Positions 1-9,054 of a stretch of DNA of 31,536 nucleotides are shown here, one piece after another (the stretch's first letter is position 1; every line of letters begins with the position of its first letter). This DNA comes from a virus. The translations under genes were made by a program, and so were the position numbers. The stretch is taken from IMG/VR virus record IMGVR_UViG_3300044619_001363, positions 1 to 31,536 of that record. One strand, 5' to 3'. Below the pieces are notes generated by a model. The model saw nothing but the letters and a program-made list of their open reading frames with translations, did not search any database and had not been told where the DNA came from.

Positions 1-32
1 TTTCATTGGTGGTGACCTTTCAGTTTTGAACG
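1..32. repeat. Terminal direct repeat, left copy (circular-closure overlap)
   Basis: Bases 1-32 are identical to 31505-31536. The repeat lies inside the major capsid gene and keeps its frame. This is expected of an assembly overlap from a circular or circularly permuted genome, rather than a biological terminal repeat placed between genes. The unique genome length is 31,504 bp. Confidence 0.95.
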
Positions 33-205
33 TACTTATTCGCGAAGAATTAGGTATTCAAATCGGTCTTGACGGAAATGACTTTATCAACAACAAGAAA
101 ACAATGCTTCTTGAAAAACGCGTTGTTCAGTTTGCTTCAGCGAACGACACTGGTTGTTTAATCAAAGGTCAATTCGACGTTGCAAAAGCGGCACTTGCTG
201 TTTAA
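1..205 (+). CDS. Major capsid protein, C-terminal part (continues from the right edge of the window)
   Basis: This is the 3' end of the HK97-fold major capsid gene that starts at 30489. Position 1 is the third base of a GAT codon, and reading from position 2 gives FIGGDLSVLNVLIREELGIQ and onward to TAA at 203-205. The last 32 bases of the window (31505-31536) equal bases 1-32 in the same reading frame. Joining the ends gives one uninterrupted 406-residue protein. The segment carries the C-terminal part of the A-domain/P-domain, which closes subunit contacts in HK97-like shells. It is followed at once by a strong hairpin terminator at 221-245. The family assignment comes from the N-terminal part and the gene order. 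Confidence 0.93.
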   Translation, partial: FIGGDLSVLNVLIREELGIQIGLDGNDFINNKKTMLLEKRVVQFASANDTGCLIKGQFDVAKAALAV

Positions 206-220
206 TCATTGAATAAAAAC

Positions 221-245
221 GAGGGGGTGAAATTCCCCCTCTTTT
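221..245 (+). terminator. Intrinsic terminator after the major capsid gene
   Basis: GAGGGGG (221-227) and CCCCCTC (235-241) form a perfect 7-bp stem with a 7-base loop TGAAATT, followed by TTTT (242-245). It starts 15 bases after the capsid stop codon and 13 bases before the next ATG. It probably uncouples very high capsid expression from the connector genes, with partial read-through feeding the downstream operon. Confidence 0.85.
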
Positions 246-258
246 AAAAATTTTCAAA

Positions 259-459
259 ATGGCAACAGCAAAAACAACCGAAGCAATCGCAACAGATGTA
301 GTTGCAACAGCTGAAGCGGTTCAAGAAGTAAAAGTTGAAAAAGGCAAATTGTACAAGTTCGAATCGAGCGGAAAATCGAAATACCTTAAAAAAGGTAAAC
401 GATACATTCTGACAGCTGAACTTTATCAATTATTCGTTAAAAAAGGTTACGGGAAATGA
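259..459 (+). CDS. Small basic virion-region protein (66 aa)
   Basis: I do not recognise a family. The first 23 residues are Ala/Thr-rich and acidic. The rest is basic and Tyr/Lys-rich (KGKLYKF, SKYLKKGKRYIL, FVKKGYGK), which suggests a short beta-rich fold that may touch DNA or capsid. It sits directly after the capsid gene and terminator, and its TGA overlaps the next ATG (456), so the two genes are translationally coupled. By position it could be a head decoration, head-completion or connector accessory protein, but that is inference only. The start ATG has an A/T-rich leader without a Shine-Dalgarno sequence. Confidence 0.75.
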   Translation: MATAKTTEAIATDVVATAEAVQEVKVEKGKLYKFESSGKSKYLKKGKRYILTAELYQLFVKKGYGK

Positions 460-959
460 GTTTAATCATTGCTGACGATTTTACTGGCAAATATGAAGTT
501 CATATAAGTCAATTCACAGCTGACAAGCTTCAGGAATATATTGACCGATATGAAACAAGCATTTTGAATAAATTGCTTGGTGTGGATCTTTACACTTTAT
601 TCATTGCCGACATAGTTTTACCAACGCCACAACCAATTTACGACAAGATTTTCTTGCCGTTTATTGAGCAAACGGAATGCGGTGAAATTTTGGAATCAAA
701 AGGAATGAAAGACTTGCTGACTGGAATGATTTACTTTTATTATGTTCGTGACCAGTATACTCAAATGAGTACGTTGGGAGCGGTTAAAAATAAAGGTGAG
801 AATTCAGAAAGCACAACGTACGTGATGAGCGGTTTGAATGCACGTTGGAACGAAGCGGTTGAATCGTATCGCGCAATTCAACGATACATTGAACTGAACA
901 AATCAGTTGATTATCCAACTTTCAAAGGACAAAGAGAATACCCAGCTTTAGCATTGTAA
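456..959 (+). CDS. Putative head-tail connector protein (167 aa)
   Basis: The protein is mostly helical with an opening IADDFTGKYEV, then a segment LQEYIDRYETSILNKLLGVD and a Tyr/Phe-rich helix LLTGMIYFYYVRDQY. This layout (helix-turn, an I.PF segment, a Y/F-rich helix, an ENSE..T loop, a C-terminal helical arm) resembles the head-tail connector proteins that follow the capsid gene in Bacteroidetes siphophages. Position supports this: capsid, small ORF, connector, tail completion, tail tube. The ATG overlaps the previous stop by four bases (ATGA). The connector function is inferred; no catalytic motif is expected or seen. Confidence 0.7.
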   Translation: MSLIIADDFTGKYEVHISQFTADKLQEYIDRYETSILNKLLGVDLYTLFIADIVLPTPQPIYDKIFLPFIEQTECGEILESKGMKDLLTGMIYFYYVRDQYTQMSTLGAVKNKGENSESTTYVMSGLNARWNEAVESYRAIQRYIELNKSVDYPTFKGQREYPALAL

Positions 960-962
960 AGA

Positions 963-1655
963 GTGAAAGACATTTATCAAATAGTAAAAGACGAAATTCA
1001 CGCAAAAATGAATTTGACAATCAACGTTGAAAGCGTTGCTTTGGTGTCACCTGACACTTACGCTTTGGTTGTTTGTTCAGTGAAATGGGCGCGTAAAGGT
1101 CTGACAATTACTGACGAAAATGGTCATTCTTTTGTTATTAGTTCGGTTGATCCTGAAACGAACACGCTTGTCGTTGTTGGTTCATTTGCTTGGTCAGGAA
1201 ACGGAATTCTTCAAGCTTACAAATTTTTTGTCGGAACACCTATTTCAACCAATGAGGAATGGAAGGCGTTCAATAGCGACGAAAGAAAGAAAGTTCCTTT
1301 CATTTGGCTGGTTGAACCGACTTCGGAACGATTCGCTACGTTAGAAAATTCCCTTGAAAGAACCAGTGATTTAAGAATCATTTTTCTTGACGACAACTTT
1401 GCTCGGAAATGGTTGACAACTGAAGTTCATGAAAACCGACTTCAATCAGTTTACAATTGTGTTGAACAATTTATTCGAACGATCCAGGATAACCCGATTT
1501 TCGGAAACTTACCTGAATACGACGTGAAAAACTTTACACGATTTGGAACTGAATCAACGAACGGCTTTACAGCTAATATCATTGACGCTGACTTAACTGG
1601 TGTCGAATTGCGGTTATCACTACCGATTTACAAAAAAAGTGAATGTTATTGTTAA
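963..1655 (+). CDS. Putative neck or tail-terminator protein, GTG start (230 aa)
   Basis: The reading frame opens at GTG (963-965), three bases after the upstream stop. The first in-frame ATG is 16 residues further in and would remove a good helix (KDIYQIVKDEIHAKM), so I prefer GTG. An N-terminal beta-rich region (residues 15-85, VNVES..LVSPDTYALVV) is followed by a mixed alpha/beta region with WLVEPTSERF and RIIFLDDNFARKW. It lies between the connector and the tail tube gene, where neck or tail-completion proteins are encoded. I cannot name the family and infer the role from position alone. Confidence 0.72.
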   Translation: MKDIYQIVKDEIHAKMNLTINVESVALVSPDTYALVVCSVKWARKGLTITDENGHSFVISSVDPETNTLVVVGSFAWSGNGILQAYKFFVGTPISTNEEWKAFNSDERKKVPFIWLVEPTSERFATLENSLERTSDLRIIFLDDNFARKWLTTEVHENRLQSVYNCVEQFIRTIQDNPIFGNLPEYDVKNFTRFGTESTNGFTANIIDADLTGVELRLSLPIYKKSECYC

Positions 1656-1682
1656 TTTTAAACAACTCAAAAAACAAATAAA

Positions 1683-2615
1683 ATGTCAGAATTTTGCACT
1701 TGCGGTGTTTCTTATGGTGAAACTGGTCTTGACGGCTGTCCAGTAATAGGAAGAACCCCGCACAACGTTATTATCATGCCGCGATACGCTGAAGACGGAA
1801 GTCTTAACAAGATTAACTTGAACTCACCTACAATCGGTGCGGACATTCAAGCTTTGGCGCAATTCACAACACCAGCGCAAGAAAGAATTTATCCTTTGCC
1901 GTTTGGTGAAAACTTCGTAATCACAAAAAGTGACACAATTTACGAAACTGGACCTTCAGGGAACAAATACAAAATCAAAGAAGGAATTCGTACAATTGCG
2001 TTTGAACTTTGGGACAAAGCTTCTTCAGTTCGAATGTTGGCTGAATTGAAAAAATTCGGTTGTTCACAACTTGCTTACTTTATTGTTGATATCGAAGGAA
2101 AACTTGAAGGATACAAAGACAGCGTTGATTCAACAGATTTTTACCCTTACCCAATGGAAACGTCAACATACAACGCGATTTTGATGTATGCAACGGATTC
2201 AGCGGTTCAAAAAATCATGTTGTCTTTTGACCAAACTCAATATTTCAACGACGGAAAAATCTATTATCTGACACCTTCAGATTTAGGTTATTCAGCGACG
2301 GAATTGAAAGGTCTTGTTCCAATCAACAGCGTTGTTTCGAATATCACAACAACTGGCGTTGAAGTTGCATTGTCAAAACCAGCTTATTCAGCAATCTTCG
2401 CTAACGCGACACCGTTGACTGGTTTAGTTTTGGCTAACTTCGCACTTTACGACGTTACTGGTGGCGCTCCAGTTGCAATTACTGGCGTTACTGAAGGTCC
2501 TGACGGAACTTACACGCTTGTTTATTCAGCTGTTGCTGGTCAAAACGATTTCGAACTTACAATTTCGGCGAATGGTTACGCGATTCCCGTAATTAGTTAC
2601 GTTGATCCAGCTTAA
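1683..2615 (+). CDS. Major tail tube protein with C-terminal Ig-like domain (310 aa)
   Basis: This is probably the tail tube subunit. It comes just upstream of the chaperone-like genes and tape measure, is followed by a terminator, and has a beta-rich core (residues about 30-215, with runs such as TKSDTIYETGPSGNKYKIKE). Residues about 216-305 look like a separate Ig-like or BIg-type beta sandwich of the kind often appended to tail tube proteins (VVSNITTTGVEVALSKPAYS through DFELTISANGYAIPVISYV). The N-terminus contains CTCGVSYGETGLDGCP, three cysteines in 16 residues, which is unusual for a tube protein. Function is inferred from position and fold pattern. Confidence 0.78.
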   Translation: MSEFCTCGVSYGETGLDGCPVIGRTPHNVIIMPRYAEDGSLNKINLNSPTIGADIQALAQFTTPAQERIYPLPFGENFVITKSDTIYETGPSGNKYKIKEGIRTIAFELWDKASSVRMLAELKKFGCSQLAYFIVDIEGKLEGYKDSVDSTDFYPYPMETSTYNAILMYATDSAVQKIMLSFDQTQYFNDGKIYYLTPSDLGYSATELKGLVPINSVVSNITTTGVEVALSKPAYSAIFANATPLTGLVLANFALYDVTGGAPVAITGVTEGPDGTYTLVYSAVAGQNDFELTISANGYAIPVISYVDPA

Positions 2616-2617
2616 CA

Positions 2618-2779
2618 ATGAATAAAACGGTTCTAACAATCAAACTCGGTCGCTCCGAATATAGTGTCGAATTCTTGAAAAGCGTAACTTTGAAGGAAGC
2701 AATCGAACATTTTGAACGACTTGGTGTTCACGAAGGACAAATCCGAAACGCTTGGAAACGAGCAAACGGAAAAAAATAG
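2618..2779 (+). CDS. Small conserved-looking ORF after the tail tube gene (53 aa)
   Basis: The ATG at 2618 lies two bases after the tail tube stop and the ORF ends with TAG at 2779. The product begins MNKTVLTIKLGRSEYSVEFL and then has a helical segment (TLKEAIEHFERLGVHEGQIR) and a basic tail ending NGKK. Codon use matches its neighbours (GAA, AAA, CGA). A terminator at 2800-2829 follows, so it is cotranscribed with the tail tube protein. It could be a small tail assembly factor; nothing in the sequence proves a role. Confidence 0.65.
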   Translation: MNKTVLTIKLGRSEYSVEFLKSVTLKEAIEHFERLGVHEGQIRNAWKRANGKK

Positions 2780-2799
2780 AACAATACGTGTTTAATGGC

Positions 2800-2829
2800 A
2801 AAAAGGGTGTGTAAAAGCACCCTTTTTTT
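2800..2829 (+). terminator. Intrinsic terminator after the tail tube unit
   Basis: AAAAAGGGTG (2800-2809) and CACCCTTTTT (2818-2827) pair perfectly around an 8-base loop, with the T-run extending to 2829. The A-run at the 5' side makes it potentially bidirectional. Together with 221-245 it shows that the two most abundant structural proteins are each followed directly by a terminator. Confidence 0.85.
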
Positions 2830-2844
2830 GTAAGTAAAAATTGA

Positions 2845-3303
2845 ATGGTTGTTGACTTTACAAGATTGGACAGATTATTTTCAGCGTTGGACAACCTGAC
2901 TGAAGATAAAATTTGGCTTTTTGCGGTCGACAAAGACGTTCAGGATGAAATTATCCGGATCAACACTGAAGACCAGCTTGAAGAAGAAGGAATTGATTCG
3001 CTTGGTAGAAAATTAGGTGATTACGCTCCGTCGACAATTGCTTACAAAAGGCGAAAAGGTCAACGTTATGACCATGTAACTTTAAAAGACGAAGGTGATT
3101 TTTACAATTCATTCAACGTCAAAGTGAACGTCAACGAAATAATCATTGACGCTGACGATTCCAGCAAATACAACAAACCGCTTTTTGAAGTTTGGGGTGT
3201 TGATGTTCTTGGATTGACTGACGACAATATGAACTATATTAAACAAATGATTCTTGAAAATTACATTAATTTCGTATTGAATGAATTACTTTCTGACAAT
3301 TGA
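2845..3303 (+). CDS. Putative tail completion / minor tail protein (152 aa)
   Basis: The N-terminal helices (residues 1-45) are acidic. A basic patch follows (LGDYAPSTIAYKRRKGQRYD), then VTLKDEGDFYNSFNVKVNVN, a pattern (LxxTGxFxxSF-like, then a beta hairpin, then an E.WG..VLGLTD segment) that recalls head-tail joining or virion morphogenesis proteins of the HK97 gp10/gpG type. I offer that as a resemblance only. It sits directly downstream of the tail-tube terminator, and the next ORF starts inside its last 23 bases. Confidence 0.68.
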   Translation: MVVDFTRLDRLFSALDNLTEDKIWLFAVDKDVQDEIIRINTEDQLEEEGIDSLGRKLGDYAPSTIAYKRRKGQRYDHVTLKDEGDFYNSFNVKVNVNEIIIDADDSSKYNKPLFEVWGVDVLGLTDDNMNYIKQMILENYINFVLNELLSDN

Positions 3304-3715
3304 TAAATTAACAATGGACCGTTGGCTGAAATGTCAGGAAGGTGATTTGACAGCTTTGCGAGTTGATCCAGGAATCGGAACTGAAGAACAAGATTTCGTT
3401 GCGTGGGAATTGGTGAATCAAAACTATGTTGAAACGTTTGGCGTAAGCCGAAAACACGTTCGATATTTGCAACTTCAAAAAGAACTTTTGCTTGTTCGAA
3501 TGGAATATTTGATTTCCGAAGACAAGTTTTTATTGAATAGAATTGACGACATTGAACGCGAAATGTCAACCGTATTTGTATCGGACCAACCGAACGCAAA
3601 TATCACAACAACCTTTATTCATTTATCCAAATTTATGGGGTATAGAATAACGGCTGAAACGATTTCGGTTCTTGAATTTTTTACAATGGTTGAAGAATAC
3701 GGAAAAAACAATTAA
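3281..3715 (+). CDS. Putative tail assembly chaperone-like protein (144 aa)
   Basis: This all-helical protein begins MNYFLTIDKLTMDRWLKCQE and has a long central helix (HVRYLQLQKELLLVRMEYLI). It lies between the tail completion gene and the tape measure, the usual place of tail assembly chaperones. The start is uncertain. ATG 3281 overlaps the upstream gene by 23 bases, while ATG 3314 has a more typical A-rich leader (AAATTAACA). I keep 3281 because LTIDKLTMDRWLKC reads as one continuous amphipathic N-terminal motif. I see no slippery sequence that would make a gpG/GT-type frameshift. Function is by position. Confidence 0.68.
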   Translation: MNYFLTIDKLTMDRWLKCQEGDLTALRVDPGIGTEEQDFVAWELVNQNYVETFGVSRKHVRYLQLQKELLLVRMEYLISEDKFLLNRIDDIEREMSTVFVSDQPNANITTTFIHLSKFMGYRITAETISVLEFFTMVEEYGKNN

Positions 3716-3718
3716 GAA

Positions 3719-6700
3719 ATGGCAAAGAAAATTTCAAAAATAGATATTGTTCAGGGCGACGTTTTAGCTGACTTGCGTTCGTCACTTGAAAAAACAAAAG
3801 CGCAAGGTGACCTTTTAAAAGCTTCTTTGATTGCCATTGACGAAGCAATGAAGAAACTCAAAGCTGACGCAAAAAGCTTGAAAGTAGACATTCAAAAAGT
3901 TGATCCGTCTGACACGAAACAACTGAATGACCTGAACAATAAGCAACGCGAAGCTAATAAATTGTTGCTGGAACAAGAAAAGATTCGTCAGGCGCAATTG
4001 AAAACAGAATTACAGATTGAACGCAATAAACAAGCGCAAATTCGAACTGAAAAAATGCTGAACAATGAAACGCAAAAAACGACTTCAGCATACAAAGAGC
4101 AATCGAAACTTTTGAATAAGCTTCGAAATGAATACAAAGACCTTGCGGTTCAGGGAAAAACAAACACAAAAGAAGCAAAAGACTTACTTGCACAAATTAC
4201 AAAACTTGACACCAAACTTAAAAGCGTTGACGCTTCAGTTGGACAATACCAGCGAAATGTTGGAAACTATGGTTCAGCGTGGGACAACTTAAAAAGCAAA
4301 TGGAAAAGTTTACTGGGTGTCGCTGGTCAACTTGGTCTTGCTATTGGTTTTGCTGAAGTTTTTTCAAAAGGAAAAAAGACTTTGGTTTCTTTTGATGAGG
4401 AAGCCGCAAATATTTCCAAAACTCTCGGTGTTACAAGTGAAGAAGCAAAAAAATTATCTCGGGAACTGACAAACATAGACACAAGAACAAGTATTGAACA
4501 ACTTCAACAGATTGCTGTCGTTGGTGGTCAAATTGGAATTACAAAAGACCAAATTGTTGGTTTTACAGAATCAATTGACAAATTGAATGTCGCTTTAGGT
4601 GATGAGTTTACTGGCGGTGCTGAAGAAATAACTTCTGTTGTTGGTGGTTTACGAAATGTTTTTTCCGATATCAAATCTGAAAACGTTTCAGATGACCTTT
4701 TGAAAATTGGAAATGCTCTTAATGTTTTGGGCGCTGAAGGTTCAGCAACGTCGCCAGTAATGGCTGATTTTGCTGGTAGAATTGGCGGTGTAGGTATTCC
4801 ATTAGGGTTGACAACTGGGCAAGTTTTAGGTCTTTCAGCAACTCTTCAAGAATTAAATGTAAATGCTGAACGAGGTGGAACAGCTGTAAGCGGTATTTTG
4901 AAAAAAATGGCTGTTGATACTGAAGGATTTGCAAAAGTTGCTGGTATGCCAGTAAAAGAATTCGAAAAATTGGTGAATACCGATTTAATGGGTGCTTTTA
5001 TGAAAGTTATCGAAGGAACTAAACAATTCAAAGGTAATGCCGTAGGTCTTGCCAAAGTTTTAGACGGTTTAAAACTTGACGGCGCTGGAGCAAGTGAAGT
5101 ATTTTTGAAATTAGGTTCAAATATAGACTTGTTAAAAACAAGAACTGATTCAGCAAACGAATCATTGACAAAAACTGATTCAATAACTGACGAATTCAAT
5201 AAAAAGAATGAAACACTTCAAGCTAAAATTGATAAACTTTCAAACGCTTTTGATAAATATGTTTTAGGAATTGACCAGTCAGGTTTTGTGACTGGAGCAT
5301 TTGGAAAATCACTCGATTTTCTTTCACGAAACTTGGAAACAATTCTTTCAGTCGTTGGTCGTTTGATCCGGTTGTGGATTGAATACAAAGCTGTTGTTAA
5401 GGCGCTTGAATTGAAGCAAAGTTTTGACGATTGGCGAAGTCAAAAGAAAGCAATTGAAGAAACTGGTGACGCTTTACAAGACGGCGCTGGAAAAGCTTCC
5501 GCATTTGGTTCAGCTTTGAAGTCAATCGGTTTTGCAATTGCGATTGATTTGGCTATTGAACTTGCAATGGCGTTTTATGACATTGCTTCAGGTGCGGCGG
5601 CGGCGCGTGAAGAACAAGCACGACTTGAAAAGACTTCGCAAGAATCACAAAAATTTGCAACTGAAAGAAGTCAAAAACGTCAAAAGGAACTTGAAAAAGA
5701 CATTTCCGCGCTTCAAAGATTGCGCAACGAAAACAAGATTACTGAAGAACAATTTTTAAAGCGTAAACAATATGCAATTAATCTGACACAAAAACAGATT
5801 CAGGAAGACATTAAAGCCGTTGCAAGTCGTCAAAAAACAAGTTTGGCAACAATTAAAGATTACGAACAACAAATTCGTGATTTGCAAGAACAAATTAGAT
5901 TGACACCACAATTGTCAGGTGATTACGGAAAACGAATTGAAACACTTACTGACGCGATTGCACAATTAAAAGCAAACGTTGCTGGTGGAAATGTTAAAAT
6001 TGCTGAATATCGAAAAGAACTTGAAGCAACAACTGAAGCTGGAAAAGACGCGGCTTCGGAAGTAAAAGCTTATTCAATTAATCTTGAAGACAACACTTCA
6101 CAAACGGAAAAAAACACCGAAAAAACAAAAAAGAACACCAAAGAAACCAAAGAAAAAACAAAGACGCTCAAAGACGCAAACGACGAAATCGAAAGAATGG
6201 TCAATCTTATGAAGGAAACGCAAGATTTGACCGACGAGATTGCTCTTTATGAAGCCGAAGCTGACGTTCAAAGCGCGATTCAATCACAACTGGATTCGAT
6301 AAACGAAAGCGGTCAATATTCCCTGGATCTAATCAATCAAAGAATTGACGCTGAATATGAGTTGAAAAAGGCAATTATCGAAAGGAATTACCTTGAACAA
6401 GTTGACGCGGCAACGAACGAACAAGAAGTGATTAACGCGCAAATGAAACGCGACTTCGAACTCGGTAAACTTGAAAAGGAACGTGTTGACCTGAAAAAAG
6501 ACGTGAATAAACAACTTGAAACGGCGCAAGAAGAACACGCCGACAAGATGTACCAACTGGATCAACAAGAAACTGAAGCGCAAAAAGAACAGCTAAAAAA
6601 ACGCGCTGAAAATCAACAAAAATATATTGATTTTACAACGAAATATCTTGAAAAAAACATTGATAAACGTATTGCGTTACTTGAAAAGGAAATCGAAGCA

Positions 6701-7348
6701 AGTCAGAAACAACAACAAATTCTTCAGGAACTCGCCGCAAATGGAAACATTCAAGCTTCGCAATCGTTAGCTGAACAAGAAAAAATTGAAGTTGAAGCAT
6801 TGCGCCGAAAAGAAAAACTTGAACGCAAAAAAGCACAACTTCAGTCAATCACAGCATTTTTGAACGCTTACACAAATGCAAGGGCTGAAGGGAAAACGCT
6901 CGGTGAATCACTTACAATTGCGCTCGGTGACAAAGCCGTACTTGACGCAATCATTGAAACGCTTCCGACATTCTTGGAAGGAACTGAAGACACTGGTCGC
7001 GGTGGCAATTTAGACGCTGACGGCGGTTTTCTTTCCGTATTACACCCTAACGAACGCGTAATGACCAAAGAACAAAATGCGGCTTTAATGGGAATGACAA
7101 ACGACGAAGTTGTGAAGATTGTTCAAAACGCTAAAATCAACCAAGTTGAACCAAAAGGTTGGGAAAATTTGGGTGTTCTTTCCGAATTAAACGGTTTGAA
7201 AGAAGAACTTCAAGACATTAAAAAAGCAATTGTGAACAAACCTGAAACGAATATTGAACTTGGTGAAATAGTTGGCGCAACAATGTCAATTGTGAAGTCA
7301 ATTAAGAAGGGCAATTCGGTAACTTACAACAAATACAAAGTAAAATAA
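3719..7348 (+). CDS. Tail tape measure protein, TP901 type (1209 aa)
   Basis: This is the largest gene in the window. Residues about 15-170 form a Lys/Gln/Glu-rich coiled coil. A VGQYQRNVGNYG motif (174-185) precedes a TP901-like tape measure core (about 225-420, with SREL.NIDTRTS, Gly-rich VVGGQIG and AGRIGGVGIPLGLTTGQVLG). Residues about 595-630 are hydrophobic (AIAIDLAIELAMAFYDIA) and may insert into a membrane during DNA entry. Residues about 635-1070 are again coiled coil. The C-terminus has GGFLSVLHPNERVMTKEQ, a segment common at tape-measure ends. At about 0.15 nm per residue it predicts a tail near 180 nm, which supports a siphovirus. The stop overlaps the next ATG (TAATG). Confidence 0.95.
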   Translation: MAKKISKIDIVQGDVLADLRSSLEKTKAQGDLLKASLIAIDEAMKKLKADAKSLKVDIQKVDPSDTKQLNDLNNKQREANKLLLEQEKIRQAQLKTELQIERNKQAQIRTEKMLNNETQKTTSAYKEQSKLLNKLRNEYKDLAVQGKTNTKEAKDLLAQITKLDTKLKSVDASVGQYQRNVGNYGSAWDNLKSKWKSLLGVAGQLGLAIGFAEVFSKGKKTLVSFDEEAANISKTLGVTSEEAKKLSRELTNIDTRTSIEQLQQIAVVGGQIGITKDQIVGFTESIDKLNVALGDEFTGGAEEITSVVGGLRNVFSDIKSENVSDDLLKIGNALNVLGAEGSATSPVMADFAGRIGGVGIPLGLTTGQVLGLSATLQELNVNAERGGTAVSGILKKMAVDTEGFAKVAGMPVKEFEKLVNTDLMGAFMKVIEGTKQFKGNAVGLAKVLDGLKLDGAGASEVFLKLGSNIDLLKTRTDSANESLTKTDSITDEFNKKNETLQAKIDKLSNAFDKYVLGIDQSGFVTGAFGKSLDFLSRNLETILSVVGRLIRLWIEYKAVVKALELKQSFDDWRSQKKAIEETGDALQDGAGKASAFGSALKSIGFAIAIDLAIELAMAFYDIASGAAAAREEQARLEKTSQESQKFATERSQKRQKELEKDISALQRLRNENKITEEQFLKRKQYAINLTQKQIQEDIKAVASRQKTSLATIKDYEQQIRDLQEQIRLTPQLSGDYGKRIETLTDAIAQLKANVAGGNVKIAEYRKELEATTEAGKDAASEVKAYSINLEDNTSQTEKNTEKTKKNTKETKEKTKTLKDANDEIERMVNLMKETQDLTDEIALYEAEADVQSAIQSQLDSINESGQYSLDLINQRIDAEYELKKAIIERNYLEQVDAATNEQEVINAQMKRDFELGKLEKERVDLKKDVNKQLETAQEEHADKMYQLDQQETEAQKEQLKKRAENQQKYIDFTTKYLEKNIDKRIALLEKEIEASQKQQQILQELAANGNIQASQSLAEQEKIEVEALRRKEKLERKKAQLQSITAFLNAYTNARAEGKTLGESLTIALGDKAVLDAIIETLPTFLEGTEDTGRGGNLDADGGFLSVLHPNERVMTKEQNAALMGMTNDEVVKIVQNAKINQVEPKGWENLGVLSELNGLKEELQDIKKAIVNKPETNIELGEIVGATMSIVKSIKKGNSVTYNKYKVK

Positions 7349-9054
7349 TGCGACATTTTTTGAACGATATTGAAATAGCGCCGCGCAATTTGCTTGACAT
7401 TGGTGTTGTTTCTGACTTTACAAATCGACCTGACGAACTTTCGCTGAATGTTGACAAGTTAGTTTTGCCGCGTGAAGCGCTCGGAATCATTCAAAACCAT
7501 TTGCAAACGCAAGGTGTCTTTGAGGGTATTCCATACCGGATCGAAATGGCGCAAGGTGTAACGCTTCAATACTATGTTGATTTAACTGAAAACGCTGTCT
7601 TCCGTGACTTTGAAATTGAAGTGACAATTAAAAGACGTATCGCAAAGGATTCATTCTTTGACCGCGCCGACGGAACTTCTTTCGAATTAATGGCGGCAAA
7701 AGGGACACAATTCCAATTTATTGACGTTCCTTTCTTAATTGTTCGCGACAATCTTGAAGAATCATTTGTTCAGTTGGCAATTTCAACGTACGTAATGACC
7801 AAAGAGTTGATCCAGGCGGCAAAAGATTTGGGTACGGCAATAACTGACTTTATTCAAGCGACGGTTGGCTCACCAGTTCCGCCGTTGGGCGCTGTGATTT
7901 CACTCGGTATCAAAGTAATTATTCAAGCCGCTTACACAGCCGCTGTTTTCATTGCTGTCGGTGAACTCGCTTCACAATTGATTCAGGTCTATTTTCCAAA
8001 CGTTCGATATTTGAAAGCGTGTAAAGTGAAGGAATTGATTTCGAAAGGCTGTCAATTTCTCGGATATCAATTTCAATCGAATCTTCTTGACAATTATTCG
8101 GGAGCAACGATTTTACCAGTTCCGCTTGTCAAAGAAAAAGTTTCAATCTTCGACAATCTTTCAAATTCATTAAGTGGCACGGCTTTCACAAAAGGATATC
8201 CAACAGCGCAAGATTCAACGCCGACACTCGGTTCATTGATTTCAGCAATTGAAACACAATGTAACGCCGAAACAAAAGTAGTAAACGGAATCGTTCAGCT
8301 TGAAAGACGCGATTACTGGCAAAATTTAACACCGAACGCAATCATTCCAGCTTTGGCGCTTCAGGCTGAACGTCAAGACGAATATACGTTGAACACTTCC
8401 GACATTTGGAAACGTTACTATATTCATTATCAATACGACTTGTCGGATATTCACACAATGGATTTCTTTGATCCGACCGACGCTGAATATAGCACCGAAC
8501 CAGCGAACGTTGTAAATGCTGACCTTGTTTCGATTAAAGGTTTGCACGATGTGAATATTCCTTTTGCTTTGGGTGTTCGTAAAAACAACCTGAATTTCGT
8601 TGAAAAAGCGGCGAAGGTGTTCTTCATTTTGGTTGACGCATTGACTTCAGTTTTGGGTTCAGGAACTAATTTCGCTGGAAGTATTGACAACCGGATCGGA
8701 ATGTTGCAAATCAGTCAGCAATTCTTCACGCAAACGAAATTTTTGTATTTGATTGGTAATAAACAACCAGCAAATTACACTTCTTTTGTCAGCGCGGCTG
8801 GTCTTTGGGACAAATTTCACTTCATTAATCAAATCCAATTGTATCAATTTCAAGTTCGAAGTGACGTTCGAACACGAATTTCAGAAAGTGATTTTGTAGC
8901 TTTGTTAAATAATAACTACGCGACAATTAACGGCGTTCGATGTGAAATTTTACGAATTGAGTACATTGACGAAAAGAGTTTCGCAAAAATAAATTATCGA
9001 CAACCTGACACTTACGCAACTGGTAAGGTCACAACGCTTACAATCAATGAATAA
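7348..9054 (+). CDS. Putative distal tail / baseplate protein (568 aa)
   Basis: This gene follows the tape measure with a one-base overlap, the usual slot for the distal tail protein or tail-tip hub. The N-terminal 130 residues are beta-rich (IPYRIEMAQGVTLQYYVDLT). Residues about 178-212 are unusually hydrophobic for a tail protein (GAVISLGIKVIIQAAYTAAV and on) and could be a membrane-active segment exposed on host contact. The C-terminal half is mixed alpha/beta and ends with a beta-rich region (EILRIEYIDEKSFAKINYRQ). I recognise no enzymatic motif. The tail-tip role comes from gene order. Confidence 0.78.
   Translation: MRHFLNDIEIAPRNLLDIGVVSDFTNRPDELSLNVDKLVLPREALGIIQNHLQTQGVFEGIPYRIEMAQGVTLQYYVDLTENAVFRDFEIEVTIKRRIAKDSFFDRADGTSFELMAAKGTQFQFIDVPFLIVRDNLEESFVQLAISTYVMTKELIQAAKDLGTAITDFIQATVGSPVPPLGAVISLGIKVIIQAAYTAAVFIAVGELASQLIQVYFPNVRYLKACKVKELISKGCQFLGYQFQSNLLDNYSGATILPVPLVKEKVSIFDNLSNSLSGTAFTKGYPTAQDSTPTLGSLISAIETQCNAETKVVNGIVQLERRDYWQNLTPNAIIPALALQAERQDEYTLNTSDIWKRYYIHYQYDLSDIHTMDFFDPTDAEYSTEPANVVNADLVSIKGLHDVNIPFALGVRKNNLNFVEKAAKVFFILVDALTSVLGSGTNFAGSIDNRIGMLQISQQFFTQTKFLYLIGNKQPANYTSFVSAAGLWDKFHFINQIQLYQFQVRSDVRTRISESDFVALLNNNYATINGVRCEILRIEYIDEKSFAKINYRQPDTYATGKVTTLTINE

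Noticed and set aside
1-32. Natural direct terminal repeat of the virion
   Set aside because: It is only 32 bp and inside the capsid gene; an assembly overlap explains it fully.
2640-2933. Minus-strand ORF opposite the small ORF and tail completion gene
   Set aside because: It lies across a terminator and two plus-strand coding regions, with low-complexity composition. It is a mirror of real genes, as are the other minus-strand ORFs outside 28249-29457.
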